A DNA stretch of 64,000 bases, taken from positions 10,684,141-10,748,140 of the forward strand of contig NC_052670.1 in the NCBI RefSeq assembly GCF_016802725.1, in the 5' to 3' direction. This document shows positions 13,856-27,290 of the stretch, piece after piece; within the stretch, counting starts at the first letter, position 1; each line of letters opens with the position of its first letter. Source of the DNA: Solenopsis invicta. Its lineage: Eukaryota; Arthropoda; Insecta; Hymenoptera; Formicidae. The notes beneath the pieces are model-generated. The model made no database searches, was not told where the DNA came from, and saw nothing but the letters and a program-made list of their open reading frames with translations. The position numbers were made by a program, and so were the translations under genes.

Positions 13856-16800
13856 ATGTCTGAAGGTAATGGCATCAGAATGTGTCTAGTAACACGTGGT
13901 AAATTTAAAATGAGTGTCGCGCGACTAATTTAACCTCTCAAACCTCTAAACAAATTTTTCAATCATGTTAAACCCGTTTTTTTTTAACTGAACTTCTTGC
14001 ATAGTTCATCTTTTTCTCTTTTTTAATAAGATTTTATTTTTATATACTTATTTATGTTTATTTTACTATTTATTTTTCTATTTTTAACCATGATTTCAAA
14101 GTGTCTAAAAAGAGGTGTTTCTTTTTTATATAGATAGAGGAGCAACAACAGAAGATATGTGGACTCCATACAAAGAACTGCAAAGTCTTGTTGAGAAATA
14201 TGTAATATCAGTCCCTGATATTCAAGATCCTCAGTATCATGAACTCACAGAAGCTTTGCGAAATCATAGACAAAATTTTCTTACTATATTAAAGAATCCA
14301 GTGAGTATCTTTTCTTAATTCTTGTTATTAAATGACCAATGAACTATCAAAATTAATATATTAGAATAATATGTATGCTACTTGAGCCTACTAAGGTCAG
14401 AACTAAAGCTAAGTTTTAAATTTATCACTTAAAAACCCTGTTCAAAGTCAACAGTAATATGTTTAATATAACAAAATCTTGTAACAAAGTGGATAAATAA
14501 GCCATTTTTATTTAAAAAAACATTGTAAAGTTTATTAAATACATTATTTTGTGATTTATTACAAATTATATTATTCAATTTACTAACTATACAAAAAAAA
14601 CATACATTGATCTTTTGGAATAAGTATACTTCTTTATAAATAATGTACATATTAAATAAGGTTCACTTCCTTTATTGTTGTGGCCATTGTTATTTATTAT
14701 ATGTTGCTTGCAAAAGATGATAATGATTTCTAATGATGCTAACTTTTGAGAAGCTAAAATTGCACAAGTGGTCAAGAATTTCCAGAATTTACAAAATTAA
14801 TTACTGACAAAATTAAAGGTAATTATAATATTTAACAGTAGAGTAGACCATAAGAGATTTTATTTTTATGATTAATAATTATTTTAAAAGTGATTTGAAA
14901 GATAATATTTCCTCCTTGTTATTTGCAATTTATTTTTAAGTTTTATTAAAAATACAAATATTCTATATAGAAGATAATTTTATTTTCATGAGTGATTGAA
15001 ATAAACATTTTATTCTCACTTTATTTATTTTAACATCTTCATAAATAGAATTTGTAAAAAATAAGTTATGTGAACCTTATTTGGCTCAGGTACCTTATTT
15101 TACTAATAAGTTTTACTAAAAAATTAATATAATAAATATAATGTTAAATATATTACAGTGTTTTAGTTATGTGTTTACATTAATATTATATTTTTCATAC
15201 ATCAGCCAAAAAATATGAAAAGTCGCGAGGAAATTAAAAAAGGAGTAACAGATGGTATTACACTACCCGGTTTGGGTCATCAAATATTATCAAAAGAGTT
15301 AGTGGATGAAACTCTTATTATATCAGATATGTATGACCTGAACGAGTTCATGGCACTGGATCTTCTCTGTACGGCTCAACTTCAAATGCCGCACCATCCA
15401 GGTTTAACGCGCGGTTTAACAGCTGTTCTTTTGTATTACGATGGAAGAAAAGCACTGACATCAGTATTGAGGACCTTAGTGCACACTCGAATTGGTCACA
15501 GCTGGGCAGTGGATGCACCGATTGCTCTTACAAGACATATTACAGACTATACAAATAAATTGCAAGAGGATGGCTTATTAAATAGGATTTTATCCTTATT
15601 AGAGGAAATGGATCCCACTAAGGTATTCCATGAAGAAAGAAATAAAGAGAAATCTTGTACAAAATACATTACTATTTTTTTTTTGTAAAGATTTATAAAA
15701 TGTAAATATATTAATTTAAAAAATTAGCTGGTAATATTTTAGCTGATAATACTTTTTATGTATTAAATATTTAGATTACTAATCTCTAAAAATTATTTTA
15801 AATAGGAACAAGACTTGCTGCAACAAAATAGAGCATTAGGTGGAGCAAAACATCATCAGATGGTTATGAAGCTTTACAATGACACACGACAAGATCTGGC
15901 TGATATTTTGTACTTATGGTCCGCTCAATCGTCACTTCCGAATATAATCCTATTTCGTTTATTATCTATATTACAAACACGTCAAGTAGAGTCCGAAGCG
16001 GGTGAAGGAGGACCTGACAAAGTTACACTTGCACTCATTATGGCTGTTTTGAATGCTTACAATTTTAGTTTCTTACATAGTCGCGAAAATGGCGAAGGTA
16101 TATATTTTGTTACTTACAACCTATCAACATAAAACTTTTGTATTAATTATAATTTTATTTCAGAATTAATTAATTCAATGCCACTAATAACGGAAAGAGA
16201 AGCACTGGAAGAACTGAATCAAAAGTTAATATCCACTAACATAAATTGGGAGAGTGCTGGATTGCGAGGAGTGATACAGTTTGCTTTAGCCATAGCTATG
16301 ATCACCATCAAAACAACTGCCACTCAATTTCAGTCTCAAAACATCACCGCGGAAGATGAGATACTTCTAGAAGCAGCTCTAGCTAACAAAGCCTTCCATT
16401 TTATGGCCGAGGTTTTGCTCAAGAATAGTTGCATACATCAGGAGGAATTTTATATTCGCTATTTTCACACATTGATCTCTGACTTTATATTATTGATGCC
16501 CGTTAAAGTCAAAGAATTACGTAGTCGCGCTGATGAATCTATGCGCTTGATTCAAGCATTCCAACAGGAAGGCATCGAACCTCCGATGAACCTGGATAAT
16601 CATTTTGAATATTTAATGTTGATGGTAGCAGAATTGTATAAGGAAGATCCATTGAAATTAAATTTGGCTATGGATTATTGGTGTCATCATACTGATACGA
16701 CTCATGTATCAGCTCCCGCGTACATCAGTCGCCTGCCATCTAGACAGGTTGCCTTATTTAAATTTATACGTCTTGCCGGAGAGATATTACCAGCAGGTTT

Positions 16801-19800
16801 ATTTGTTCCTTATATGAAAATGATAGCGTCTCTCGCCTCGTCGCCGCAAGCAGCTAGATACGCATTTAATTTTTTTAAACCAAACGGTAAGTGTAATTAA
16901 GTGTATGTAAGCAAAATATATTCATATTATTTGTTAGTTGTTTTATAGTTTACATGAATGTTTGTTGTACAGGCTCATCTGGTTCAGCGACTATTTCATG
17001 GGATCATTTCTTCAATTCCTTAAATCGATACTATTACAATTTGAGACAGGAATTACCTCCTAGTCAGGATACAGTATATAGACAAAGGTGTCATCCAAAG
17101 GGAATTATGCCTCAGGAAGTTAAAGGTCTCGAAGCAGTGTTGCTAGTTGTCCAAGTGATAGCCAAGAACGACGAGATGTCGAGAGTCGCGATATGCGACC
17201 ATCCGAGTTGGAAAGTTTTACAGTCTTTGATCGGCTTGGTGAGCTGCGCGATGCCAATACCTTTGAAGGGCGTACTAGTGAGAACCCTCGCGGCACTGGC
17301 CAGATCACCAGAAAGCTCCTCCATCGTTTGGCAAAGTTTGGAGGCCGCTCAGTTTCTATCCACTATACCAACGACGAGCAGTTACCAGCCGAGAGGCGTG
17401 CAAACGGAATTAGAAGAGATCGAATCTAGAAATGAGGAGTACCCATTGACACGCGCCATGTTGGAACTATTAGATGTGCTCACTGATTTTCCAATACCAC
17501 GTCTGTTGGGCGTGGGCCAACGAAATCCAGGATTCGATCCGTATCTGCACTTTATTATTAATACTGTCTTCCTAAGGTTTCACACTCGTTTGTACAAAAA
17601 TCCCGCTGAGAAGTGGGAGGTAGCGGAAGCTTGTCTAAAGATATTCTCGAAGTTAATAAAGCAGTACGAACCGACTATTGAAGATTTTGTGGGCTGCAAA
17701 GTTGAGTTGCAAGGCGGTGAATCCACCCTAGTCAATTCGGCTCCAGGATATCATTTAATGACACAATTGCACACCAATTCCGAACTATTACATGTGATAT
17801 TATACATCTTGGACGAAGGCTGCCATCTGTTCGATACCTACGATAGTTTTCTGGGCAAGAAGTATCTCGAAAGTTGCAGCCTTTATTGCTTGGAGATATT
17901 GGAACGTGGATTAAAGATCCAGAACAATTATATGGCGCAGTTAACCGCCATACCATCCACGAAAATTATGACCGCGCTGTCGCGCTTGCTGCTCGGAGTG
18001 AATTCTCGCACTGGCAAACCGGATCACATGATTAATATCGTCAAATACGTTTCCTACAATTCGTGGCTACCGAAACAGGCTTTCGTAGCAGTTGGCGTTA
18101 TTCACGGCGTAACTAGCGAGCCTGGAGCGGACTCTGAATTGCTATCAACATTTACAACAACTTCTACTTTAGCGACGAATGTCAGGCACGGTTTTGTCGA
18201 GTGCCTAGACACGGATAATATCCCGGAGGAAGACGACGAGATAGTTAGAGTGGATGATCAGAGCAGGCAGTCGATTGGAAACTGCAAAGAAAGAATTCTA
18301 CTTTTGATGATGCACAGTATCACACGGCCTGCACCTAATCTCGCCCATTACTTGCTCGGCTTTGAAATAACGAAGGACATCAGGAAGACCATTATCCAGC
18401 AACCGGGAATTCTCGGATTTCCGCGTACTTGCTTGCACTCTATCCTGGGCATTCTGGAGCAATCTCTCGAGCGCGGTCGCGACAAAATAACCGAAGCTTG
18501 CTACTGTTATCTCCATACGTTAGCGGCTAATAGCAAAACGTCGGCACCCGTTCTCAGATTTTTACGTACTACGAGTAATCAGGACTTCGTGCAGAGACAT
18601 CTTTCGAAATTACCGTTTCAAGGACCGAATAGGTCGACCGAACTCGGTTGCATGTCTTGGCTATTAAAAATAGCGGCTATCGAATTGCGAGTTGCTGGTG
18701 GTAGTTTGCAGACTTCTCTGATTCATCGGTTAGTGGGAAGTTTCAGTCAAGACAAGGACCAGATTGTACCTTCGCAGAAGCTTCTAATGGATCTCTTGCA
18801 CTACATCGATTTCCAATTGTACCTGGAACCCACAAAATCATGGGAGTTCTTTGATCCGTCGCAAATCGAGATGGTACTGGGTAAATGCAGCATTCCCGTC
18901 GCGTTGATGGGCGGTCCGTGGCTGATCGACATTAGGAAGCTGCACTCTCTCATCACCGAGGAACTGACGGTTACGCAGAGCAGCGCGACCGCCACCCAAC
19001 GCAAGCTCATGCAGCAAGAAGTGAAGTCTATACTAGCGCACGCATTGAAAAAGAATCAAACCAAAGTCCTATCCTACGCGACTGTTAAGTTCGTAGAAGG
19101 TTGGTGCCAAACCACGGAGATACTTTTTTCCGTTGCAACGAATCAACAATTGCCGGTGGCTCAACGGCAGAATCTTCTATTGAATTTGTCGCACGATTTG
19201 CTACAAAAGATGACGTCCTGCGAAGCTTTGAGCGAAATTAAAACGTTAGTATCTGGCACGGTCCTAATGCTACTGGTAAACTTGCGAAACAGTTTTGTGA
19301 TTCAATCGGACAATGAATTATTGCCATCGTCACCGTCGAATACAACGATGATGAAAATTATTTTAAGTCATATTTTACAATGGATCATAAATGCCGGCGC
19401 GTCCTCGCAGAAAGTCGTGACGCATCTTTACGCAGCTCTATTAAACTTCTTAAGTATCGTTGGCTTGGAAAAATCCGAGCACGTAAGCGCAATGGACTCT
19501 ATGTACATTAGTCAATTGGACAATTCATTGAACAAGCTTATGCCCGTGCAGGAACGTTCGCAACGTTACGCGACGATTCAGGTCATCAACAATTTCGGAA
19601 ATCAGCTAATGGACATTCTGTGCCACAATTGTTCGGGTGGGCACGACGTATGCAAGATGCTCGCGTTGTCGTGCCTGGACAAGATCTTGGAATTGGATTA
19701 CGATAACGCGTGGATGATCTATTTAGCGAGCAGAGGCTACTTGAAGCATATGATAGATAGTCTATTAGAATCGGACAGTCTGCTACGATGCATGCTGCAA

Positions 19801-21820
19801 CCGGAGCCGCAGACGATGCGGCCTTTGTACCTGTACGAGGCGAAGATGGCGATCTTCTGTAGGATGGCATCGACGAGATTAGGCGCCGAGAGCCTGTTGG
19901 AGAACAAAATCTTGTCCTGTATGTCCAGTATGTGCGCATTCGATCAGCACCCTGACGTGCACATAGGCTTCGAGAGTAGCGATTATTCGTTTATACCTTC
20001 GGTCGGCCAACGCTATCAGCAAATTTTCTTACCGGCTTTATATCTTTGCGACGCTTTGTTCACCACGCTAGGAACAGAGAATCAATCGTGCGCCGTGCAA
20101 GTCTGTGGATTTCTACAGAGTCATAGGGACACCGTAGAAATGGCCCTAAGGAACGCATTTTCGCACGCCAACGTGCTCTTCTTGAAGGAGATTGCGTGTC
20201 TCACGGGAGTAATATCTAGATCCGCTAATATAGGTTTGTACAAGTATAATATAAGGTGAACTATTTTTGGTATATTATTATAATTGTATTTGCTTATATA
20301 AATATATAATCACGTTTTTCAGATATGTACAAACTTGTGGACGAGGAATTGGCAAAAATAAATATAGACGATTACAAATTGGAGAGCAGCACTGGCATGA
20401 GAGAATTGCGAGCGCATCTGTACCGGTTACAGAAGTTGATGCTATCGTTATTAAACAAATTTCAATTGCAGTCGATCCCGATAAATCACAATTATCAGCA
20501 AGCTGACGCGAACCAGCAATATATTTCTTGCATACAAATAGTCGCCAACGTCATGTTATATACACGCAATCAAGTAATGTAATAGTATCTGACCTGTTGG
20601 AGATATTTAAATGCCTTTTTTCGAGTTTTTAGTGGATGAATTTCTATTTTTATCTATGTTTAATCTTGATTTAACTTTTTATCTTTTCCTAGTCCTAAAA
20701 ATTAGAAAACGATAAAAAGTAAGTACATTGATAGAAATAGACAATATCTATGTACATGTTCCGATACAAATAATTTCAGATGCAACACAGTCGTATGGAT
20801 CAGAAAATACGGAACGTGCTATTTGAGCCTCACTTAACGCCAAAGCCCGGAAGAAGACAGGAAAAATTGAAGGACACCTCTGGTGGAGTGTGCTTGGGCA
20901 CAATTGTCGAACAACTGGTTTCCGTGACAAATTTGCTGCACATCGAGTTACCGCATCTCGATTCCCTAATAAAGAAAGCTGTGGTGATAAGCGATATGAG
21001 TACAGCGGAATTAAAAAAAGTAAGTACTATTTAAATCTTGCAATGTTGAATTTACTATTCATATATCAATGTGTATTAGAGGTTTAATACAATTGATTTT
21101 ATTGACAGTACATGTCCGACAACGAAGTGGAACTCGATATAGGAAAGCAACGAATGCTCGTCGAACAAAAATTAAATCGTTGGATAAAGGATAAGCGGCA
21201 AAGCATAAAATACTGTTCTCTTATAATAGAACACACTTTGTATATTCTCTGGAGTCACTTAGATTTTTATACCATGCAGATCATATCACGGCAAACTCAA
21301 AGAGTGCACGGTTAGTGAAATACGATTCAATTTTTTATTCATAAATATATTTATGCACATACAAATAATAATGATAAGAGCGAGTGGGACTATCAGTCTG
21401 TATATATATGTTACCTAAATTTAAAGTTTCTCTATGATTCCCGCTACTGATTATGAATTTAAAAAATCCATATATACGAGATATATGTAAATTCAAACTT
21501 GTAACTTATATGAGTTCACTCTTACACGGAGCTACACGATATTCCCATATAACATGCACAAGTTTTTAAACATTTAATATTGTAATATATTTGTTTGTAC
21601 AGTATCTTCAGGTGGCATCGACGAAAGTATGATAGAATGGAAGGTTTCGTCAGAAACGTTAATGGAATTGAAACAAGGACTCGTTTCTACATTTACAGAG
21701 ACTTTTATCACACAGTTGTTGGACACGTCACACAATGAATATGCAACAGTGGATCGTAGCTTTATCGAAGCTCTCATAAGACGAATTAAGAGATTGTTAC
21801 AATTTATAATTATAAAATAA
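13856..21820 (+). CDS. Nup205: Nup205, inner-ring scaffold nucleoporin
   Basis: A large alpha-helical solenoid protein of the inner ring of the nuclear pore complex, partner of Nup93 and Nup35 in the family. Ten exons: 13856-13865, 14134-14300, 15206-15622, 15806-16097, 16164-16886, 16973-20233, 20323-20573, 20780-21019, 21109-21310, 21603-21820. They total 5781 nt, 1926 aa, in one open frame; the human protein is 2012 aa. Family stretches include HHPGLTRGLTAVLLYYDGRK near residue 120, EEFYIRYFHTLISDFILLMP, PGFDPYLHFIINTVFLRFHT and the C-terminal SFIEALIRRIKRLL. The first coding exon is only ten bases (Met-Ser-Glu plus one base); it is chosen because it splices in frame and lies next to the shared promoter. 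Exon 6 is 3.26 kb. There are no predicted catalytic residues. Confidence 0.96.
13966..14025. repeat. MITE fragment in Nup205 intron 1
   Basis: The stretch reading CTGAACTTCTTGCATAG followed by TTCATCTTTTTCTC closely resembles one end of the MITE at 34,521-34,642 (CTGAGCTTCTTGCACC then TTTAGCTTTCCTCTC). It is probably a decayed half copy. Confidence 0.45.
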
Positions 21821-22357
21821 TGAAGAATTAACATTTGTGTCTACATACATAGTTTCAATTTTAATTATTTTTTTTATTTCACTTTGTATACTACTCCATT
21901 TGTCGTTAATCGCAATTTTGTTATGCAGAATAAATATGGGGACAGTATATTTATTATACTAGAAATAACGGAATCGATTAAAATTTGGAATCCTATACAA
22001 TCGATTTTAATATATGTAAATGAAGATGAAAATCATAGTTGCTTCAAATTGTTCTCTTTTGCATCTTTTGCAAAATATGTTAAATTTCTACTATTATTCT
22101 TCTTCCACGCTCCTTTTTTCTATATGACATGTATCATGCAATAAAATATGTTCTTGTAAAATTATTTATTACATTGATAATATAAACAATACTTTGTAAA
22201 AATATATAATAAATATAGAATATTATATCTCAAAGTATAAGTATATAAAATTTTGACTTACATATTTGTTATATATATCTATATACACATATGTACAAGT
22301 TTATAACAATTTTATAAGTACATTTAATATTCGTAAAAAGATTTGGTTCTATTCTTT
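21821..22357. other. Nup205 / PIG-C convergent 3' ends
   Basis: AT-rich and non-coding, probably the two 3' UTRs. A short open stretch on the plus strand (21,884-22,144) has no recognisable domain and looks like chance. Confidence 0.5.
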
Positions 22358-23593
22358 TTAAGAAGCGATTACAGCTTCATCCCAAGGACCATAAATATTA
22401 TCTTTATATTTTTGACACCTAATATACCAGAGTGGACAAACAAAATGAATGAATATAATAGCGATAATAAAAACGTAGGAAAACGTTTGTGAAACAAATA
22501 AGAGCAAATATATGGTGCCAATTGTCAGAATAGCTGATACAACAATTTTATTACTTATTTGCGACAGCAAGTAAGGTAACAATACAAAGCACTGAACTGA
22601 AACTGTTAAGAGCGAAAAGGCATGCAACGGAGACGCTAATCTGGAGGCCAACATTAACGAGCCGAAGATCGAGGAAGTTATGGACAAAGAGTCCGAGAGG
22701 AAAATCGGCGAAGATCCGTACTTGCTAAATATTAAATGGGTCAGGAACATCGATATCGTCATAGCGTAAATCGTATCGGTACTTATCGTTTCTGTCAAAG
22801 TTTTCAAAATTGGCGATAATATGTAACCAAACGTTAGAAATATTAATACTGTCCACAAATCCTTTGTTGGTTTCACAGGTCGATCAAATACCTTTACATT
22901 GTACACGAAATATCCAAGGATCGTTAACACGCTTCCTGATATTACAACAACGTTCGGCGTGGTCCATTCGTTGTTCAACCAAATAAATATTATGACGAAA
23001 AGTACGACGACACTCAATCTCGTAGATATGCTAGCACCCAAACTTATCGCTTCTATCAAGGTGACGTTATTCGGTTTTATATTTTTACGCAATTGCTCTA
23101 AGAAGGAGCTGTCCGTGTAATTGTCTGGCAGTCCATAGTTTTCATACAAGTTCTTCTGCCACTGTACTTCTTTCATTATGAGCTGGATATCTTTAAGAAA
23201 ATTATCCAAGTTTTGTTCCTATAAAATTTTAAATAAATCAGTAAACTGCCTATTAATTATGAGCATTTGTAGTATTAATCCTGGAATTGTTAATATTTTT
23301 TCTACAATGGTGCTACTCTGAGTGAAAATTTACCTATATAATTAAGAATTTGTTTACATTTTTTTGTCTTTATTGCTAGGAACAGGTCACAAGTAGTTAC
23401 AATAACTAAATCAATACTATTTTAATGTTAAATATCTTATCAAATGCTATTTTAAGCTATAAAAATTTTACTTATGAAAATCGGACCAACTATAAGTTTG
23501 AATTAGCACATAGAGAAAATTCACCAGTATCATTTTAAGAGTTAAAATTCCATTAGTTGACAATAATAATAGACTGCTTACCGTATCTTTCAT
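22358..23593 (-). CDS. PIG-C: PIG-C, subunit of the GPI-GlcNAc transferase
   Basis: A multi-pass ER membrane subunit of the complex that adds GlcNAc to phosphatidylinositol, the first step of GPI-anchor synthesis (yeast Gpi2). Two exons: 23593-23582 (Met-Lys-Asp-Thr) and 23218-22358, joined by a GT-AG intron, give 290 aa; human PIG-C is 297 aa. Family signatures are VQWQKNLYENYGLPDNY at the N-terminus, LTETISTDTIYAM in the middle and the C-terminal GPWDEA. Several hydrophobic segments follow residue 60. The first exon is chosen because it supplies an ATG in frame with a good donor; a start at the internal methionine just before KEVQWQK would also give most of the protein. It converges on Nup205, with 537 bp between the stop codons. 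Confidence 0.93.
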
Positions 23594-24016
23594 AAGAAAC
23601 CGCTACCAATTTGACTGTGTACAGAACACATTGTTAACGTAATCTGATATTAACGACGTGCATTTTGTACATTATAAATCAAATTATCATCTTTCAAATT
23701 ATTTAAGAGTGCTTATATGCTTTAGAGAGCATCTATAGATTTTATCAATGGAAACCAAATGGAATCATGTTTTATCAAGATTTCTTAGATTTCCGACAAT
23801 AGAATTAAACATTTATCGAATATGCTTTGATAGTGTTTACGTTATGCCTGGTTATGCCTTCCTTTCGTTAATCCCGTTAATCTGCGTTAATCGCAGCTAA
23901 TTTTTCCTACAACGCTTCGAAACTCCCGTAAACTAGTGATGCACATCCATTCCGGCCAGAATGGGAACTACGTGTCACAACCATTTTACAACCCGCCGTT
24001 AAAAACAGTGTGGATT
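23594..24016. other. PIG-C upstream region
   Basis: No gene is recognised. The PIG-C promoter must lie here. Nothing conserved was spotted beyond AT-rich sequence. Confidence 0.4.
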
Positions 24017-24080
24017 TTAGCACGGACAACAACCCACATCCATTTCTCGAGAAATGGATGTAGGTTGTTGTCCGTGCTAA
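24017..24080. repeat. 64-bp near-perfect palindrome
   Basis: Two 32-base arms meet at CTCGAG (24,046-24,051). The left arm begins TTAGCACGGACAACAACC and the right arm ends with its complement; only one base differs (C against T at the 19th base). The motif CATCCATTT recurs beside it (about 24,081-24,090), so the hairpin may be part of a larger decayed element. Confidence 0.85.
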
Positions 24081-24245
24081 CATCCATTTTGCTGTAAATA
24101 AAATCTGACGCGTATCGCGTGTGTTGCATCCACAACAAGGATCGAGAATGTGCACAAATGATTAATTACGTCTACTTTCGCGTAATTTTTTATTTATTAT
24201 AGTCTGAATTATTTACATTAATATTAATATTAATACATATCAATA

Positions 24246-24352
24246 CCCATACAGCACAAAACTTGCAACAATATTGTTGCAGCGTTGCAGCAATGTTACA
24301 ACGTTGCAGCAATGCTGCAACAATATTTCTGCAGCCTTCTGTGCTGTATGGG
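24246..24352. repeat. 107-bp MITE-like element with CCCATACAGCACA ends
   Basis: Starts CCCATACAGCACA and ends TGTGCTGTATGGG, exact inverted ends, with ATA on both flanks as a possible target duplication. The inside is built from repeats of TTGCAGCAAT and its complement, so it can fold along its whole length. Confidence 0.75.
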
Positions 24353-24629
24353 ATACGTTTATGCCCATATTTTGCATATTCATATTTTTACTTAAAAAAG
24401 ATGTTTAATAGTAACAGAGAGAATTTGGTTCTTTAATAAAGAAACATTTTATTTTCCGCAGTACTTAAAAAATAATTGTAATTAACATTGCATCATATGA
24501 TGAAGAAGAAATAAATTCCACGAATAAATATACCATTTTTTTATTTTTACAAAATTCTTTATTATTGAAATGTCTTCAAATTATGCTTTTAAAAAAATAG
24601 GCTTTTTTAATTTTTTGGAATCTTAATGC

Positions 24630-24631
<2 letters not shown>

Positions 24632-24672
<41 letters not shown>
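24632..24672. repeat. (CT)n microsatellite
   Basis: About 20 uninterrupted CT units with a TTT break near the 3' end. Confidence 0.95.
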
Positions 24673-24674
<2 letters not shown>

Positions 24675-25020
24675 TTAACGTAATTGTCCTTTGTTTAAAA
24701 TAAATCGTAATGGTAATAAGGAACGAAATTTCTCTCGAAAATTCCTGTGCGCTCACCCACTTAAGTCACGATTCCGGTGAATGTTGCTTGACCTTCGTGA
24801 TCTTATAGAATCCGAGACTAATAATTCGGTCGCGGGAATCTACGCGTCAAACCAATAAAAAAATATTCCGTTACTAGGATTTATTCAGTACTTTCCTAGC
24901 GAAGGCCTCGTTTAAAATTATAAATCGTTATAGCTGCGTTTATTTTTCGGATCAAACTCTTACGAACGGGAAGATACTGCTCCGACTATGTAAATCGTTT
25001 CGGTAGATGTGAGAAGAAGT

Positions 25021-25081
<61 letters not shown>

Positions 25082-25101
25082 CACGCGCGTGTGTGTGTGT
25101 A
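25021..25101. repeat. (GT)n microsatellite with CG core
   Basis: A long GT run that turns into GCGCGCGCACGCGC near 25,075 and back to GT. Confidence 0.95.
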
Positions 25102-25970
25102 GAAAAATTTTTCATTGTCGGTAGTGTCGACGATTTATTTTTGAGGTCATCCCAAAACAACTTGGAAAGTTGATATTTCACGATAGTAATGGCATAGTTT
25201 TTGTATGTTTATTTGCATTAAAAATAGGTACAACCGAGAAAACCAGAATTTTTAATAAGTGCATAAATTTGATCGAGCAATTCGATCGTAGTATGCATCG
25301 AGCGGGTCCATTTACTGCTAAAGCACGCGATCAGGATCGTGCGCGCCTAAATAAATGTATAAAAACTTTGTTTTAATATCTCTAGATTCAAAAGTAAACC
25401 TTTTATATAGGTTGTACTACAAAACATTTAATTCAGATTATGTATAATGTACCATGGAAAACAATTGTGCTTGTTCTTTCTCGTTGTTATTGCAACAAAA
25501 AAACAATCGGATGAAACAAAAAAAAAACTAATTCTATTTAAATTTTGTATAGTTTACGTTTCGTAAAATATGAATAAATACTTTAAATAAATAAATAAAT
25601 AAATATTTGAATGCTGTTTGTTTCCATTCAAGTATCTAATGCTCTTTTCATTTACAACTGTTCACTAGCATCAGTAATAAATAAAACCTGTGCAAAGTAT
25701 ATTTTATTCTTAAAATCGTATTTTTGTTTCTATCATATCATATTGTTCTTGCAACAAGCTCAATCACATTATTTTCATGAGAGCTATTTATTCTTAGATT
25801 AAGAATTACATAAAATCGAAAGTGCACACTTGACTCATATTTGAAGCTCACTTGTTTCGCATTTATAGGCAACGGTGCGTGAGAGCTCGGATCCTAGATC
25901 AATCAAATGACGGAAATAAATGAAGCAAGTTAGAATAGTAAGTGAAATATTATATTCATAGGGCATGCCT
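25102..25970. other. Unassigned AT-rich intergenic DNA
   Basis: No protein family, RNA gene or clear repeat was recognised. The short open stretches here have no domain features. Confidence 0.4.
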
Positions 25971-25974
25971 CCAC

Positions 25975-26275
25975 GAATTAAAATTATGGATGCGACAATA
26001 AAAGTACGGAATTATTTTCATGTGGACTTATAATTTCACGGAATTATTATTACATCGCGACATAATTTTATTATTATGCCTTTATATAACTTTAATTCAT
26101 GGAATTTTATTATACCGCAACATAATAATAATTCTGAATTCCTATTGTCTCAACATAAGTTTAATTCGTCGAATTATTATTATGTCGCGATATAATTTTA
26201 ATTTGTCAAATTAAAATTATGTATCTACATAAAAATAATTCCGTATTTTTATTATGCCGCGTCCATAATTTAATT
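25975..26275. repeat. Roughly 300-bp foldback repeat
   Basis: The left arm (about 25,976-26,028, with AATTAAAATTATGGATGCGA and TACGGAATTATTTTCATG) is matched by the reverse complement of the right arm (about 26,221-26,275). Between the arms are several degenerate copies, in both orientations, of a unit containing GAATTATTATTATGTCGCGA and its complement. It looks like a decayed foldback transposon or a compound MITE. Confidence 0.75.
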
Positions 26276-27084
26276 GCTATTATACGCGGACATAATTTTA
26301 ATTATTTATTCAAGTTCATAATTCTTTTGAGACAATTATTTTTTAAAGCATTTATGTTCGAGAATATTTCTTTATGTTAGAAAGTAAAGCATTTTTATGC
26401 TATTAAAAAATATATATAAAACGGCTTGCCATACACGGCCACAACGACAAACCAGCTATGCACAATTTAAATTTATAATTATTATGACTGCTAAAAATCA
26501 AGTGAGACTAAAATGTTTCGTCGATAGTATATTAATACGGTGGAGTGCTGCGACGATTTTGGTCTGCATTCCGACCTCTACCTCTTCCCCTCTCCGAGAT
26601 TGACGAAAAATTGACGAGAGAAAGGCTTCAACACAGAGAGGTAAAAATTAACGCTTCACTACCGTGCGAACTGACCTAGCAGAAGGACGTAATACTATTT
26701 GTCCAGGAAACAATCCAACAACGCCACTCTCCAGAACATTGTGAGTCTTAATATACCAATAATTATATCGTGCGTACTATACGTGTATTGCGTTGCAGGC
26801 TTATTCTACAAACTCTTAAGAGACGTTTGCGTGTTCTTTGTTCTTATATTCGAATTATTGGGTTTTTTTTTCAAATAACGTTTAATGTCTGACAATAAGA
26901 TAGTACTAATAAATAAATTTTTATGAAAACATTAGTCGGTAAATTTGCCGCAAAAGCGGCATTTAGTTATTTGGCGTTGCTAAAGAGAACTACTGTTGTC
27001 TGTTGTAAATCAACCATCATTATATATTTTCCGTACTAAAAATGATAGGCATATATTGGAATCTAACGAAAACGATTGAACACA
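26276..27084. other. Unassigned intergenic DNA
   Basis: AT-rich, with one CATAATTTTAATTA remnant of the preceding foldback near 26,290. No gene is recognised. Confidence 0.4.
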
Positions 27085-27290
27085 ACCCACGCAACACAAG
27101 GACGTCCTTTAAACGTCCAATGGACGTCGCGGTCTTGACGTCCAGATGACATACCAATTGTGTCTTGTAGACGTCTAGGAAACGTCCTTCGGACGTACAA
27201 TGTACCGCCTTCTGACGTCAAATGGACGTCATTAGGACGTCTCAGCAGGACATAAAAAGGACTTTTATGGACGTTGTTTGGACATTATTT
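27085..27290. repeat. GGACGT-rich interspersed repeat, copy A
   Basis: Begins CCCACGCAACACAAGGACGTCC and then carries many GGACGT/ACGTCC motifs at irregular 10-30 base spacing. The copy at 54,088-54,392 ends with the complementary terminal sequence, so CCCAC(A/G)CAACACA marks one end of the family. It is non-coding. Confidence 0.7.

Noticed and set aside
21884..22144. An 86-codon frame after Nup205.
   Set aside because: Falls in the 3' UTR region between convergent genes and has no family features.
23907..24155. An 82-codon frame on the minus strand upstream of PIG-C.
   Set aside because: It is read through the 64-bp palindrome and has no domain; likely chance.
27085..27290. Regularly recurring GGACGT words suggested a CRISPR-like array.
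   Set aside because: Spacing is irregular, units are only 6-8 bases, and the genome is eukaryotic.
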